Assembly: GCF_018732085.1 (NCBI RefSeq)
Contig: NZ_CP076103.1
Span: 1,054,001 to 1,118,000 of the forward strand
From: Lysobacter capsici
GTDB lineage: Bacteria; Pseudomonadota; Gammaproteobacteria; Xanthomonadales; Xanthomonadaceae
Reading direction: 5' to 3'
Length of the DNA: 64,000 nucleotides
A program made the position numbers and the translations under genes. Positions 1-10,531 of the stretch are shown one piece after another (within the stretch, counting starts at the first letter, position 1; every line of letters begins with the position of its first letter). The notes beneath the pieces were generated by a model, which made no database searches, was not told where the DNA came from, and saw only the letters and a program-made list of their open reading frames with translations.

Positions 1-1434
<1,434 letters not shown>

Positions 1435-1514
1435 GCGGTTGTGGTCGGGCGCTGCCTTTGTGGTGGCGCCTTGTAGGTTTGATACCTGCGGGTTGTTTGC
1501 GGCGGGGCGTGCGG

Positions 1515-1816
1515 CAAAAAGCAAATCCCCCTCGATCCCCCTTTTTCAAAGGGGGAAGCGCTTCGGGTTGCGGCGCGGATAGCGGACACAGGCGATGCGT
1601 CGCGCGGCATCAGGGGGCGAGGATCACGCTGATCACGTCGCTCGTCATCGTTGCCTGATGATCGTTGTCTCACGGCTGATCGTTGTCTTACGAGTGCCAA
1701 CTCACGAGCGCCGAGTCGATCTCACGGGCGCCAACTCACAAACCTTGACTCGATGCCCCCGCGAAGCCGCTTGTCTTCCCCCTTTGAAAAAGGGGGATTG
1801 AGGGGGATTTGCTTTT
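1515..1816. repeat. Inverted-repeat element with arms of about 42 bp, copy 1
   Basis: Left arm 1515-1558 and right arm 1775-1816 are near-perfect reverse complements. Each carries an AAGCAAATCC block, a C-run, TTTTTCAAAG and GGGGGAAG. The interior of about 216 bp has no convincing gene. A second element with the same arms lies at 30643-30866. It looks like a non-coding palindromic element, possibly a MITE-like unit, though no target duplication could be established. Confidence 0.75.
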
Positions 1817-2012
1817 CGGAGCGGGACGACCTGTGCCCCTGTTCGTCATCAAGGCAGGCCGGGCAGTCGAAGGGCAAGGACCGAGCGGAGAAAATCGAGG
1901 AGTGAGAAATGCCCCAAAGCAGGGCATGCTTGCCTCGCTTTTACTCGCCACTCACTCCTCGCCACTCACTCCTCGTCACTCACTCCTCTCCACTCACTCC
2001 CCGCCGCCCCTC
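1817..2012. repeat. Spacer with a short tandem CTCACTCCTC-type repeat
   Basis: After the inverted-repeat element, bases 1946-2000 hold about five imperfect copies of a 10-11 base unit related to CACTCACTCCTCG, ending just before the channel gene. A looser repeat of CAACTCACGAGCGCC type occurs at 1695-1740. No gene was seen. The polypyrimidine tract leaves the downstream gene without an obvious Shine-Dalgarno sequence. Confidence 0.5.
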
Positions 2013-2693
2013 ATGACCCAATACGCCACCCTCAAATGGCGCGTCATCGCGCGCCGGCATCCGTCCGCGTTCCTGCTCGCGGCGCAGTTGCTGAGCATGC
2101 TGGCGTATCCGCTGTTCGATCCGGCCGGCGGCGGGCGGGTGGTGTTCGGTGCGTTCGGCGTGCTGGTGCTCGCGCTGGCGGTGTGGGTGGTCAATCGCAG
2201 TCCGGCGATCAAGTGGATCGCCTGGCTGATCGCGGTGCCGGCGTTCGCGCTGTCGATCCTGTCGGTGGTCTACGCCAGTCCCGGCCTGTTGGTCCTGTCC
2301 TCGGCGCTGGAGGCGGCGCTGTATTTCTATGCGGCCTTCGCCCTGATCGGCTACATGATGAGCGATCACAAGGTCACCGCCGACGAACTGTTCGCGGCCG
2401 GCGCCACGTTCACGCTGTTGGCGTGGGGGTTCGCCTATGCCTTCCTGGTCTGCCAGGCGTGGTATCCGGGCAGCTTCGTCGGCGCCGAACGGCCGGGCGA
2501 GCCGCGCACCTGGATCGAGCTGCTGTTCCTGAGTTTCACCAACCTGTCGGCGGTCGGCCTGGGCGACATCCTGCCGATGAGCCCGGCGGCGCGGGTGCTG
2601 ACCATGTTCGAGCAGTTCGCCGGGGTCGGCTACATCGCCGCGGTGGTGTCGCGTTTGATCGGGCTGACGATTCTGCGGCATGAACGGCGCTGA
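2013..2693 (+). CDS. Small ion-channel-like membrane protein (one-pore, Ion_trans_2 type)
   Basis: The 226-residue protein has about six hydrophobic segments. Its C-terminal segment carries a pore-loop signature, TNLSAVGLGDILP (about residues 178-190), followed by a last helix, as in two-helix potassium channel modules where the filter reads TVGYGD. The filter here is SAVGLGD, so potassium selectivity is plausible but not certain. The start at 2013 (MTQYATLK) is chosen because in-frame sequence further upstream lies in repeats. There is no cytoplasmic RCK or ligand domain. The gene stands alone between repeat DNA and a regulator gene. The channel-like fold is well supported; the ion and function are not known. 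Confidence 0.65.
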   Translation: MTQYATLKWRVIARRHPSAFLLAAQLLSMLAYPLFDPAGGGRVVFGAFGVLVLALAVWVVNRSPAIKWIAWLIAVPAFALSILSVVYASPGLLVLSSALEAALYFYAAFALIGYMMSDHKVTADELFAAGATFTLLAWGFAYAFLVCQAWYPGSFVGAERPGEPRTWIELLFLSFTNLSAVGLGDILPMSPAARVLTMFEQFAGVGYIAAVVSRLIGLTILRHERR

Positions 2694-2971
2694 AACGATG
2701 CATGGGTTTGTTACGGATAAACACACCCGTGGCACAGTCTTTTGGAACGATACGTTTCGGCGTTTTGGCGCCTGAAACCGTCCGCGCGACGTTCTGGCAG
2801 GTCCGAGCCCGGCCGCCGGGCGTTAGAATGGGCGGCTAAAACACCCCGCCGCGGCGCGCTTTCCCGATCGCGCCACCGCGCCGTGCCGGATTTGCCGGTT
2901 TGTCATTCGTGTGACCTATGCGTTCAGGCACATGACCGGCATCGCGCCATTGCGCACCATCCACAGGATTC

Positions 2972-5296
2972 ATGCCCCGCATTCACGAGCCAGCGACTTC
3001 GCCTCTGCCCGCCGAACATCTGCGGGTAGGCGATTGCGTGGTCGATATCCCGTTGCGCGAGATCCGCGCGCCGGGCGCGCGGCGGCCGCGCCGGATCACG
3101 CCCAAGACCATGGGCGTGCTGCTGGTGCTGGTCGACCACGCCGACCGGGTGGTGAGCCGCGATGCGCTGCTGGCCGAGGTCTGGCCGGACACCCTGCCGA
3201 CCGACGACGTGGTGACCCAGGCCATCACCCAACTGCGCAAGGCGTTCGACGAAGACCGCGGTAACCCGCGCTACATCGAAACCATCGCCAAGAACGGCTA
3301 CCGGCTGCTGGCGAAGGTCGAATGGCTGGTTCGCGAGAGCGCGCCGCGCGAGGCCGAGGCCGCCTCGGCCGTCGACAGCGACGCCGTCGCGGCCGCGGTC
3401 GCGCCGACCCCGGCGCCCGCGCCGCTCGCGCCGGTGCCGCTGCCGTTGCAACCGCAGTCGCGCGGCACCCTGGGCTCGATGATCGGGGTGATCGCGGCGG
3501 TGATCGTGCTGGTCGGCGGGCTGGTTTGGTGGTCGCTGGCGCGGCCGCCGCGCGCGGTCGACGCCGCCGCGCCGCCGGTCGACCCGACCCGGGTCGCCAG
3601 CACCGCCCGGCCGTACCGCCTGATCACCTCGATGCCGGGCTTCGAACTGGCGCCGACCCTGTCGCCCGACGCGGCGATGGTCGCCTACGTGGCGGTGCCC
3701 GACGGCCAGCGCGGCACCGCGATCCTGGTCCAGACCACCGACCAGACCCCGCCGCGCCAGCTGACCCGGCCCACCGGCCTGGCCGAGGACAGCGCGCCGG
3801 CGTGGTCGCCCGACGGCCGCTCGATCGCGTTCCTGCGGGTCGAGCCCGGGGTGGACTGCCAGGTCCTGATGATCGCGGCCAACGGCGGCGCCGAACGCGA
3901 GATCGGCCAATGCGACCCACGCAGCCCGCCGACCTTCGAATGGACGCCGGGCGGGCGCGGCTTGATCTTCGGCAGCATGCTGACCGCGCAGGGCATGGTC
4001 GGCATGCGCGTGCTCGACCTCGCCAGCGGCGAGTGGCGCGCGGTGCCGTACCGCTCCGGCACCGGCAACCTCGACCTGTCGCCGCGGTTCTCGCCCGACG
4101 GCCGCTGGATCGTGTTCCTGCGCAACAACCCGCAGGGCGACTTCTGGCGTTTGCCGGCCGAGGGCGGCACCGCCGAGCGGCTGAGCCAGCTGAGCGCCGA
4201 CGTGCGCGGCTGGGATTGGCTGCCGGATAACCGCAGCATTCTGTTTGGCCGCATGATCGACGGCGATACCCGCATGTTCCGCCTTGATCTGGAAACCGGC
4301 CAGGCCCGCGACCTGGGCATCGAGTCGGCCCAGGCGCCGGCGGTCGCGGCCTCGCGGCCGGCCGCGGCCTTCGTCCAGCGCAAGCCGTACTTCGGCCTGT
4401 TCCGGGTGGTGCTCGGCGATACCTCCAAGGGCGCGGTCCACGTGGTCGACCCGCTGTTCCCGTCCTCGGCGCGCGACATGCTGCCGATGGTCGCGCCGGA
4501 CGGCCGCCAGATCGTGTTCTTCTCCGATCGCTCCGGCAGCAACCATCTGTGGTGGGCCGACCTCGACCAGCCCGACTCGCTGCGCATGCTGCCGGGCGTG
4601 CAGCCGGGCACGCGTTACGCCTCGTCGTGGTCGGCCGACAGCACCCGGGTCACCGTGGTCGGGCCCGACAGCGAGGGCCGCAACGTGATCCACGAGATCG
4701 TCCCGGCTAGCGGCCGGGTGACCCGTCTGGCGGTGCCGGTGAGCGAACCGATCCAGGCGGTGCAACTGCCCGACCCGGACCGGCTGCTGGTCCTGGCCAG
4801 CGTCGGCGACGGCCGCCTGCAGCTGAACCTGTTCGACCGCCGGCGCTCGCCGTGGAAGCTGCTCGGCACGATCGAGGACGTGTCCGAGGTCCGGGTCGAC
4901 GGCGCCCGCAACCGGCTGCTGTTCGCCCGCCAGACCCAGACCGGCCTGTGGCAGGCCGACCTGGCCCTGACCGCGTCCAGCGTGCGCCGCATCGACGACC
5001 GCGAACCGGTCGCCGAGCGCTACCGGCTGTGGGACGTGGCCACCCAGACCGGCGAATTGCGCTACCTCGACCAGCAGCCGACCTGCCTGGCGCTGCTGCG
5101 CCGGATCGCCAGCCCCGAGCTGCCGCCGTCGGTGCTGTGCCTGGACCAGAGCCGGCGCTCGGCGATCAACGGATTCAGCCTGAGCCCGCGCGGCGACACC
5201 GTGTATCTGGCCCTGGCCAAGTGGGACGGCGCTGATATCGGTTACATGGACCTGCCCGAAGAGCCGAAGACCTTCGTGCCGGGTTGGCTCAACTGA
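2972..5296 (+). CDS. Membrane-bound CadC/ToxR-type winged-helix regulator with a TolB-like beta-propeller
   Basis: The 774-residue protein starts with an OmpR-type winged-helix DNA-binding domain (about residues 12-115, including PKTMGVLLVLVDHADRVVSR and NPRYIETIAKNGYRLLA). A proline/alanine linker and one transmembrane helix (about 167-189) follow. The remainder is a large periplasmic region with repeated PD40/WD40-like blades such as SPDGRSIAFLR, SPDGRWIVFLR and APDGRQIVFFSD. This is the ToxR/CadC layout: DNA binding in the cytoplasm, sensing in the periplasm, no phosphorelay. Targets are unknown; the neighbouring genes are an AraC regulator and a TonB receptor on the same strand. The domain calls are firm; the signal is unknown. 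Confidence 0.85.
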   Translation: MPRIHEPATSPLPAEHLRVGDCVVDIPLREIRAPGARRPRRITPKTMGVLLVLVDHADRVVSRDALLAEVWPDTLPTDDVVTQAITQLRKAFDEDRGNPRYIETIAKNGYRLLAKVEWLVRESAPREAEAASAVDSDAVAAAVAPTPAPAPLAPVPLPLQPQSRGTLGSMIGVIAAVIVLVGGLVWWSLARPPRAVDAAAPPVDPTRVASTARPYRLITSMPGFELAPTLSPDAAMVAYVAVPDGQRGTAILVQTTDQTPPRQLTRPTGLAEDSAPAWSPDGRSIAFLRVEPGVDCQVLMIAANGGAEREIGQCDPRSPPTFEWTPGGRGLIFGSMLTAQGMVGMRVLDLASGEWRAVPYRSGTGNLDLSPRFSPDGRWIVFLRNNPQGDFWRLPAEGGTAERLSQLSADVRGWDWLPDNRSILFGRMIDGDTRMFRLDLETGQARDLGIESAQAPAVAASRPAAAFVQRKPYFGLFRVVLGDTSKGAVHVVDPLFPSSARDMLPMVAPDGRQIVFFSDRSGSNHLWWADLDQPDSLRMLPGVQPGTRYASSWSADSTRVTVVGPDSEGRNVIHEIVPASGRVTRLAVPVSEPIQAVQLPDPDRLLVLASVGDGRLQLNLFDRRRSPWKLLGTIEDVSEVRVDGARNRLLFARQTQTGLWQADLALTASSVRRIDDREPVAERYRLWDVATQTGELRYLDQQPTCLALLRRIASPELPPSVLCLDQSRRSAINGFSLSPRGDTVYLALAKWDGADIGYMDLPEEPKTFVPGWLN

Positions 5297-5412
5297 TTGA
5301 ATAAGAACGAAAAACCTCTTTCGGAAAAGCTTCGGTTGTGACGTCGTTCCGATTTCGGGTAACTCTCCGTCAAATTTCCGGCGCCGGTAGTCGTTGCGTA
5401 GGCAAATAAAAA

Positions 5413-5433
5413 CCTCATTACCTGCAAATGAGG
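5413..5433 (+). promoter_or_regulatory. Short hairpin overlapping the ribosome binding site of the downstream AraC gene
   Basis: CCTCATT at 5413-5419 can pair with AATGAGG at 5427-5433. The 3' arm contains part of the AGG of the Shine-Dalgarno sequence (GAGGTGG, 5430-5436) for the ATG at 5441, so this stem could partly mask translation initiation. Pairing is seen in sequence; regulation is inference. Confidence 0.4.
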
Positions 5434-5440
5434 TGGACCA

Positions 5441-6346
5441 ATGGAGCAAGCATTGTGGGCGGATCGTGGACAGCTGGTGCAGCTGGACGCGCAGGACCCC
5501 GCCATCCAAGCCAGTTGCGTCGGCGTCTCGCGGCTGGGCAGCGCGCAGCTGTCCGGTAGTCATTTCTCGATCTGGGTCCAGCTGCGCGGCAGCTCCTGGG
5601 TCGAAGCCAAAGAAGGCAAGTTCCGGCTCAAGCGCGGCGACTGGATCGCGTTCGAGCGCGACTCTAAGCCGGTCCTGCAAGCCGACCGTTACGGCGTGTG
5701 CATCGGCCTGAACCTGACCGCCGACGCGATCAAGGCCATGGCCCGTCTGGCCGACGCCAGCCTGTATGCCGGCCGCGGCCGCATGAGCCGTCATGACGCC
5801 CGCATCGCCCTGCGCCTGTGGCGCCAGGCCCACACCCGCAACGGCGAGGCCGACCTGGGCTTCGATTTCAACGCCCTGCGTCCGATCCTGCTGCACCTGG
5901 CCGGCGTCCAGCGCGAGCTGACCGCGCGCATCCAGCGTTGCCCGGGCCGCTCGCGCAGCCGCAAGCGCCAGGTGTTCGGCCGTCTGCAGCGCGCGCGTTT
6001 GTACCTGGAAGGCAATTGCGACCGGGTCGTGCGGATCAGCGAGCTGGCCGAGCTGACCAGCTTCTCGAGCTGGTACTTCTCCAAGACCTTCCACAGCCTG
6101 TACGAAGAAAGCCCGCAGGCCGCTTCGGCGCGGATGCGTCTGGAGCACGCGGCGGATCTGTTGAAGAGCACCTCGATGATGGTCGGCGAAGTCGCCGCCG
6201 CCAGCGGCTTCGACAACTGCTGCAGCTTCGCCCGCGCCTTCCGCGCCCGCTTCGGCACCTCGGCGACGCGTTACCGCAGCGCCGCGGCGAACGCCAAGCT
6301 CGAAGCGGTCCGCGCGGCCGCGCCGGTGCGCAAACTGGCGGCGTGA
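5441..6346 (+). CDS. AraC-family transcriptional regulator
   Basis: The 301-residue protein has a C-terminal double helix-turn-helix of the AraC type (about residues 185-285). It includes RISELAELTSFSSWYFSKTFHSLY and the second recognition helix MVGEVAAASGFDNCCSFARAFRARFGTS. The N-terminal half resembles a cupin-like sensing domain (GKFRLKRGDWIAFERD). The Shine-Dalgarno GAGGTGG sits 5 bases before the ATG. It follows the winged-helix regulator by 144 bases with no clear terminator between, so co-transcription is possible. Binding sites and ligand are not evident. Confidence 0.85.
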   Translation: MEQALWADRGQLVQLDAQDPAIQASCVGVSRLGSAQLSGSHFSIWVQLRGSSWVEAKEGKFRLKRGDWIAFERDSKPVLQADRYGVCIGLNLTADAIKAMARLADASLYAGRGRMSRHDARIALRLWRQAHTRNGEADLGFDFNALRPILLHLAGVQRELTARIQRCPGRSRSRKRQVFGRLQRARLYLEGNCDRVVRISELAELTSFSSWYFSKTFHSLYEESPQAASARMRLEHAADLLKSTSMMVGEVAAASGFDNCCSFARAFRARFGTSATRYRSAAANAKLEAVRAAAPVRKLAA

Positions 6347-6625
6347 ATCATCGCCGCCGGCAGGCGGCAGCGGCAGATCCACGCGAGCGCGGTTGCGGCG
6401 GCACCCTCGAACAACCCGCCCTCTCCCACGTAGGCAAGGTTCCGGCTTCATCCCACTCAGGCACCCCGCGTCGCGTATGACACGCCGAGGTTTCGCAAGC
6501 GCCACTGGCGCTGTGAACCTCGGCGTTGTCGTTTATGGGCATGGGGATTGCGGTGGCTGCCTCGTGTTTGCCGTGCGACTGCCGGCCGCCATGTAACCAT
6601 GCCTTCGCGACTGTCTTCCACGACC

Positions 6626-6742
6626 GTCATTCCCGCGAACGCGGGAATCCAGTGGCTTTGATCTGTCGACGCTGGCCGCTCGGCTCGGGTGCCGTCTCCA
6701 CCTGACCGAACGTCGCTGGATTCCCGCGTTCGCGGGAATGAC
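6626..6742. repeat. Inverted-repeat element with perfect 27-bp arms
   Basis: The arms at 6626-6652 and 6716-6742 are exact reverse complements over 27 bases. Each is itself palindromic around ATTCCCGCGAACGCGGGAAT. The interior is 63 bases and has no gene. The shape is that of a REP/BIME-like element. A related palindromic unit (GGATCCCCGCC...GGGGATGA) appears twice at 57322-57508. Confidence 0.75.
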
Positions 6743-7433
6743 AGGCTTATGGGTGCGTGAGCGTAGGCGGGAGAAAAAGTCGAAGGGAAGCGGTGGAAAG
6801 CGGAAGTAGCAACGCGCGTGATAGCGCGATCGACATTGCCGGCCACTATTCGAATGCTGCTGCTCGTGGCTGCTCGTGGCTGCTTGCGTGGAGCGCGTGG
6901 ACCCGGACCTGCCGCCACCGCCCACACATCGGCCGCTCCCACCGCGCGCCCAAAAAATTAGCGCTCGCGCAACTTCACGGCCTCATCAACCCCGCATCCA
7001 TCGCATCGCATTCCAGCATGCGTTCGAATCCGCGCAGCACAACGCAGGAATGAACGACCGCCTAACGCGGCTTGCGAGTTCTCGCAAAAAATATCGCCTC
7101 GTTTAAGCGCTATTTACGCTGCCGAACGAATGCAGGCGCACGCGATGAACGCATAGGCGCGCCATCGCAAACGATCGCATCGGATTCGGCAAAGCGCGCG
7201 ATCGATTCGGCGATCGCCGCGCACGCGTATCGCAAAAACAAAAATTATTTGCAAGTCGAAATTCGCGAACGCGGCGCGATGCGTATCGACATTTCATGAC
7301 GCGTATGCAGTCGGTTGCTAGGGCCGATTCGGCAAATTTTCCCGGCCCTCGCCGCAAAGCAGCATCGACACTTCGAACGTAATTTTGCTGAGCGTTTTAA
7401 CACGCTCATAACGAGATCACTGGAGAGAGATAG
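6743..7433 (+). promoter_or_regulatory. Long relatively AT-rich leader upstream of the TonB-dependent receptor
   Basis: No credible gene was found in these 690 bases. The last 380 are noticeably richer in A and T than the surroundings and contain several GCGATCG-like words. A small inverted repeat, GAGCGT-TTTA-ACACGCTC (7389-7406), lies about 28 bases before the receptor start. A strong Shine-Dalgarno (GGAGAG) lies at about 7422-7427. This is where the receptor promoter and any operator should be; no specific factor can be named. Confidence 0.4.
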
Positions 7434-10343
7434 ATGAACCATCGCAGTCTGCGCCCGACGGCGCGGTACGGCTTGCTGCCGTCCGCTATCGCTGCGGCGT
7501 TAGTGTCGGCCTTCGTCCCCGCCATCGCGGGCGCACAGGAAGCCGACGCCTCCAATCAGGCGACCACCACGCTCGATCGCATTGAAGTCACCGGTTCGCG
7601 CATCCGCCAGGCCAGCCTGGAAACCGCGCAGCCGGTCGTCACCATGTCGCGCGCCGAAATCCAGAAGCAGGGTTTCACCAGCGTCGCCGACATCGTCCAG
7701 AACATCACCGCCAGCGGTTCGCCGGCGATCTCGCGCGCCGACGCACTGTCGTCGGGCGAAGAAGTCGGCGGCCAGTACGTCGACCTGCGCAACCTCGGCG
7801 CGCAGCGCACCCTGGTGCTGATCGACGGCAAGCGCATGGGCATCAGCTCGGCCGGTTTCTCCGACCTGGCCTCGATCCCCAGCTCGATCGTCGAGCGCAT
7901 CGAAGTGCTGACCGACGGCGCGTCCGCGCTGTACGGCTCCGACGCCATCGCCGGCGTGGTCAACATCATCACCCGCAAGCGTTTCGACGGCCTGGAAGCC
8001 AGCGCCTACCTCGGCCAGTACGGCCAGGGCGACGGCAACAAGGAGGTCTACAACTTCGTCATCGGCCAGACCGGCGAGCGCGGTTCGATCACCTTGGGCG
8101 CGGAATACAGCAAGGAAGATCCGGTCATGGCCAAGGACCGTTCGATCACCCGTTACCCGAACGGCCGTGGTCATCCGTTCCCGACCGCCGACGACACCAA
8201 CGGCTGGAGCCCGATCAACCAGTGGGGCACGCTGTTCGATTCGGCCGGTAACCCGCTGACCGCCAACCGCGGCACGACCAACACCAAGGATCGCAACAAC
8301 TTCCACCCGACCGACGGCATCCTCGACCAGGCCAACGCCAACGAGCAGATGTACCTGGCGACCGGCCTGGAGCGTCGTTCGGTGTTCGCGAACGCCGAGT
8401 TCGACATCACCGACAACGTGCGCGCGAAGGCCGACGTGCTGTACACGGATCGCGAAGCGACCCAGCAGATCGCCGGTTATCCGTTCCGTTCCAACGGCTT
8501 CAGCAGCCGCTACGCGGGCGACCTGCGCCTGGACGGCAACAGCGCGTTCAACCCGCTGGGCTACGACGCCGACTTCTACCGCCGTGGCTGGGAAGTGCCG
8601 CGCCAGACCAAGTCCGAGCTGACCACCTACCGCTTCAGCGGCGGCCTGGAAGGCACGTTCGAGTTCGCCGGCAAGCCGTGGGATTGGGATATCGGCTACG
8701 TCTACAACCAGAACAAGGGCGTCAAGACCCAGACCGGCAACCTGTTCCTGCCGAACGCCGAGAAGGCGCTGGGCCCGTCGTTCATCGACGGCAGCGGCGT
8801 CGCGCGCTGCGGCACCGCGGCGGCTCCGATCGCCGGCTGCCTGGCCTGGAACCCGCTGCTGGGTCCGGACGTCAACGCGCCGGGTTCGATGAACAACAAG
8901 GATCTGCAGAAGTACCTGTTCCTGCCGACCCACGACACCTCGACCACCGAAACCCAGGTCTACAGCCTCAACCTCAGCGGCGTGCTCGCCACGCTGCCGG
9001 CGGGCGACCTCGGCATCGCGGCCGGTTTCGAACACCGCAAGGAATCGGCGCATTACTCGCCCGACGCGTTGCTCCAGTCGGGCCTGAGCACCAGCCTGGC
9101 CGGCAGCGAAACCCAGGGCGGCTACTCGCTCGACGAGTTCTACGTCGAACTCGCCGTGCCGGTGCTGTCGGATGTGGCCTTCGCGAAGGAACTGTCGTTC
9201 AACATCGCCGGCCGTTACTCCGACTACAACACCTTCGGCGACACCACCAACGGCAAGTTCAGCCTGAAGTGGAAGCCGATCGACGACCTGCTGATCCGCG
9301 GCACCTACGCGACGGGCTTCCGCGCCCCGACCGTGGCCGACCTGTACGGCGGCGTGGGCGAGAGCTTCGACAACTACACCGATCCGTGCGACACCGTGTT
9401 CGGCGCGGTCCGTGGCAACGCGCGTTGCGCCGCCGCGGTGCCGGTGAACTTCCGCCAGGCCGCGTCCGGCGGTTCGCCGGCGACCGGTCCGAACGCGCAG
9501 TCCAACACCGCGTTCCTGTCGGGTTCCAACCCGAACCTGATCCCGGAAACCTCGAAGTCGACCACGATCGGTTTCGTCTACAGCCCGAGCTGGATCGGCG
9601 GCTTCGACATCAGCCTGGACTGGTGGAAGATCAAGATCGACGACGTGATCGCGGCCGAGACCGTGACCTCGTTGTTGAACAACTGCTACGTGCTCGGCAT
9701 CGACGAAGCCTGCAGCCGCTTCGTGCGTAGCACCAACCCGCGCAGCCTGGGCCAGGTGGTGGGCGTGACCCGCACCCTGATCAACGGCGGCTACCAGGAA
9801 ACCGCGGGTTACGACCTGGGTATCGCCTACCGTCTGCCCGAGACCCGTTTCGGCAACTTCGCGTTCAACTGGAAGACGACCTACGTCGACTATCTGGAAT
9901 ACAAGCGCGACAGCGAGTCGACCACCCCGGTCGAGCAGCGCACCAGCTGGGTGGCCAACGACAGCGCGAACTTCCGCGTGCGTTCGAACTTCAACGCCGA
10001 CTGGAGCCTGGGCGATTTTGGCGCGAGCTGGAACGTGCGTTACTACTCCGGTCTGAAGGAAGAGTGCGCGTACGACCTGGACGGCGGCCCGGAGTGCGAC
10101 ATCCCGGATTACCGTTCGGCGTACAAGGGTCAGGTGGGCGTGCGTGAAGTGGGTTCGAACACCTTCCACGACGTGCAGGTCCGCTACAACACCCCGTGGA
10201 ATGCCACTGTGGCGGTCGGCGCGAACAACGTGTTCGACCACCTCGGCCAGACCATGTACAGCCAGCCGAACAGCAGCTTCAGCTACAACGGCAGCTTCGA
10301 CATCGGCCGCTTCGTGTACATGAAGTACACCCAGCGTTTCTGA
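7434..10343 (+). CDS. TonB-dependent outer-membrane receptor
   Basis: The 969-residue protein has a signal peptide ending near AGAQEADA and a short TonB-box-like stretch (LDRIEVTGSRI, about residues 43-53). A plug domain follows with the typical LRNLGAQRTLVLIDGKR and GSDAIAGVVNIITRK blocks. The rest is a large beta-barrel ending in YTQRF with the terminal phenylalanine expected for BAM-assembled proteins. Such receptors import siderophores, vitamins, sugars or peptides using ExbBD-TonB energy. The substrate cannot be told from sequence: no transporter or enzyme partner is adjacent and no Fur-like box was noticed. The start is supported by GGAGAG 6 bases upstream. A terminator follows. Confidence 0.92.
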   Translation: MNHRSLRPTARYGLLPSAIAAALVSAFVPAIAGAQEADASNQATTTLDRIEVTGSRIRQASLETAQPVVTMSRAEIQKQGFTSVADIVQNITASGSPAISRADALSSGEEVGGQYVDLRNLGAQRTLVLIDGKRMGISSAGFSDLASIPSSIVERIEVLTDGASALYGSDAIAGVVNIITRKRFDGLEASAYLGQYGQGDGNKEVYNFVIGQTGERGSITLGAEYSKEDPVMAKDRSITRYPNGRGHPFPTADDTNGWSPINQWGTLFDSAGNPLTANRGTTNTKDRNNFHPTDGILDQANANEQMYLATGLERRSVFANAEFDITDNVRAKADVLYTDREATQQIAGYPFRSNGFSSRYAGDLRLDGNSAFNPLGYDADFYRRGWEVPRQTKSELTTYRFSGGLEGTFEFAGKPWDWDIGYVYNQNKGVKTQTGNLFLPNAEKALGPSFIDGSGVARCGTAAAPIAGCLAWNPLLGPDVNAPGSMNNKDLQKYLFLPTHDTSTTETQVYSLNLSGVLATLPAGDLGIAAGFEHRKESAHYSPDALLQSGLSTSLAGSETQGGYSLDEFYVELAVPVLSDVAFAKELSFNIAGRYSDYNTFGDTTNGKFSLKWKPIDDLLIRGTYATGFRAPTVADLYGGVGESFDNYTDPCDTVFGAVRGNARCAAAVPVNFRQAASGGSPATGPNAQSNTAFLSGSNPNLIPETSKSTTIGFVYSPSWIGGFDISLDWWKIKIDDVIAAETVTSLLNNCYVLGIDEACSRFVRSTNPRSLGQVVGVTRTLINGGYQETAGYDLGIAYRLPETRFGNFAFNWKTTYVDYLEYKRDSESTTPVEQRTSWVANDSANFRVRSNFNADWSLGDFGASWNVRYYSGLKEECAYDLDGGPECDIPDYRSAYKGQVGVREVGSNTFHDVQVRYNTPWNATVAVGANNVFDHLGQTMYSQPNSSFSYNGSFDIGRFVYMKYTQRF

Positions 10344-10370
10344 TCTCGAATCAGGCGGTAATGTTTTGAG

Positions 10371-10402
10371 AACTACGGCTCCGGAAGGGGCCGTAGTTTT
10401 TT
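10371..10402 (+). terminator. Intrinsic terminator of the TonB receptor gene
   Basis: ACTACGGCTCC pairs with GGGGCCGTAGT around a short loop, with one imperfect pair, and is followed by a run of T (10394-10402). It lies 28 bases after the receptor stop codon. Confidence 0.85.
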
Positions 10403-10407
10403 GTGGT

Positions 10408-10530
10408 CGGGAATGGGGAATGGGGAATGGGGAATCGTAAGAGCCAGCACGCGGCGATCTGCCGGATCGTGGCGCAAGCGCTCTTGCCTTTGCGATTCCC
10501 GACTCCCGACTCCCGATTCCCCATTCCCGA
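10408..10530. repeat. Facing GGGAATC heptamer arrays, element A
   Basis: The left array (10408-10436) has about four GGGAATG/GGGAATC heptamers. The right array (10493-10530) has about five copies of the complementary CGATTCC/CGACTCC unit. The interior is 56 bases. A transcript could fold into a long imperfect stem. Related elements lie at 32951-33104, 33788-33924 and 55393-55560, with single arrays at 29790-29818 and 58386-58413. This one sits between two convergent genes. Confidence 0.75.
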
Positions 10531-10531
10531 C

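Noticed and set aside
2924..6505. A 1193-codon open frame on the minus strand
   Set aside because: It lies opposite the winged-helix and AraC genes, is Arg/Gly/Gln/His-rich without any domain, and is the usual shadow frame of GC-rich coding DNA.
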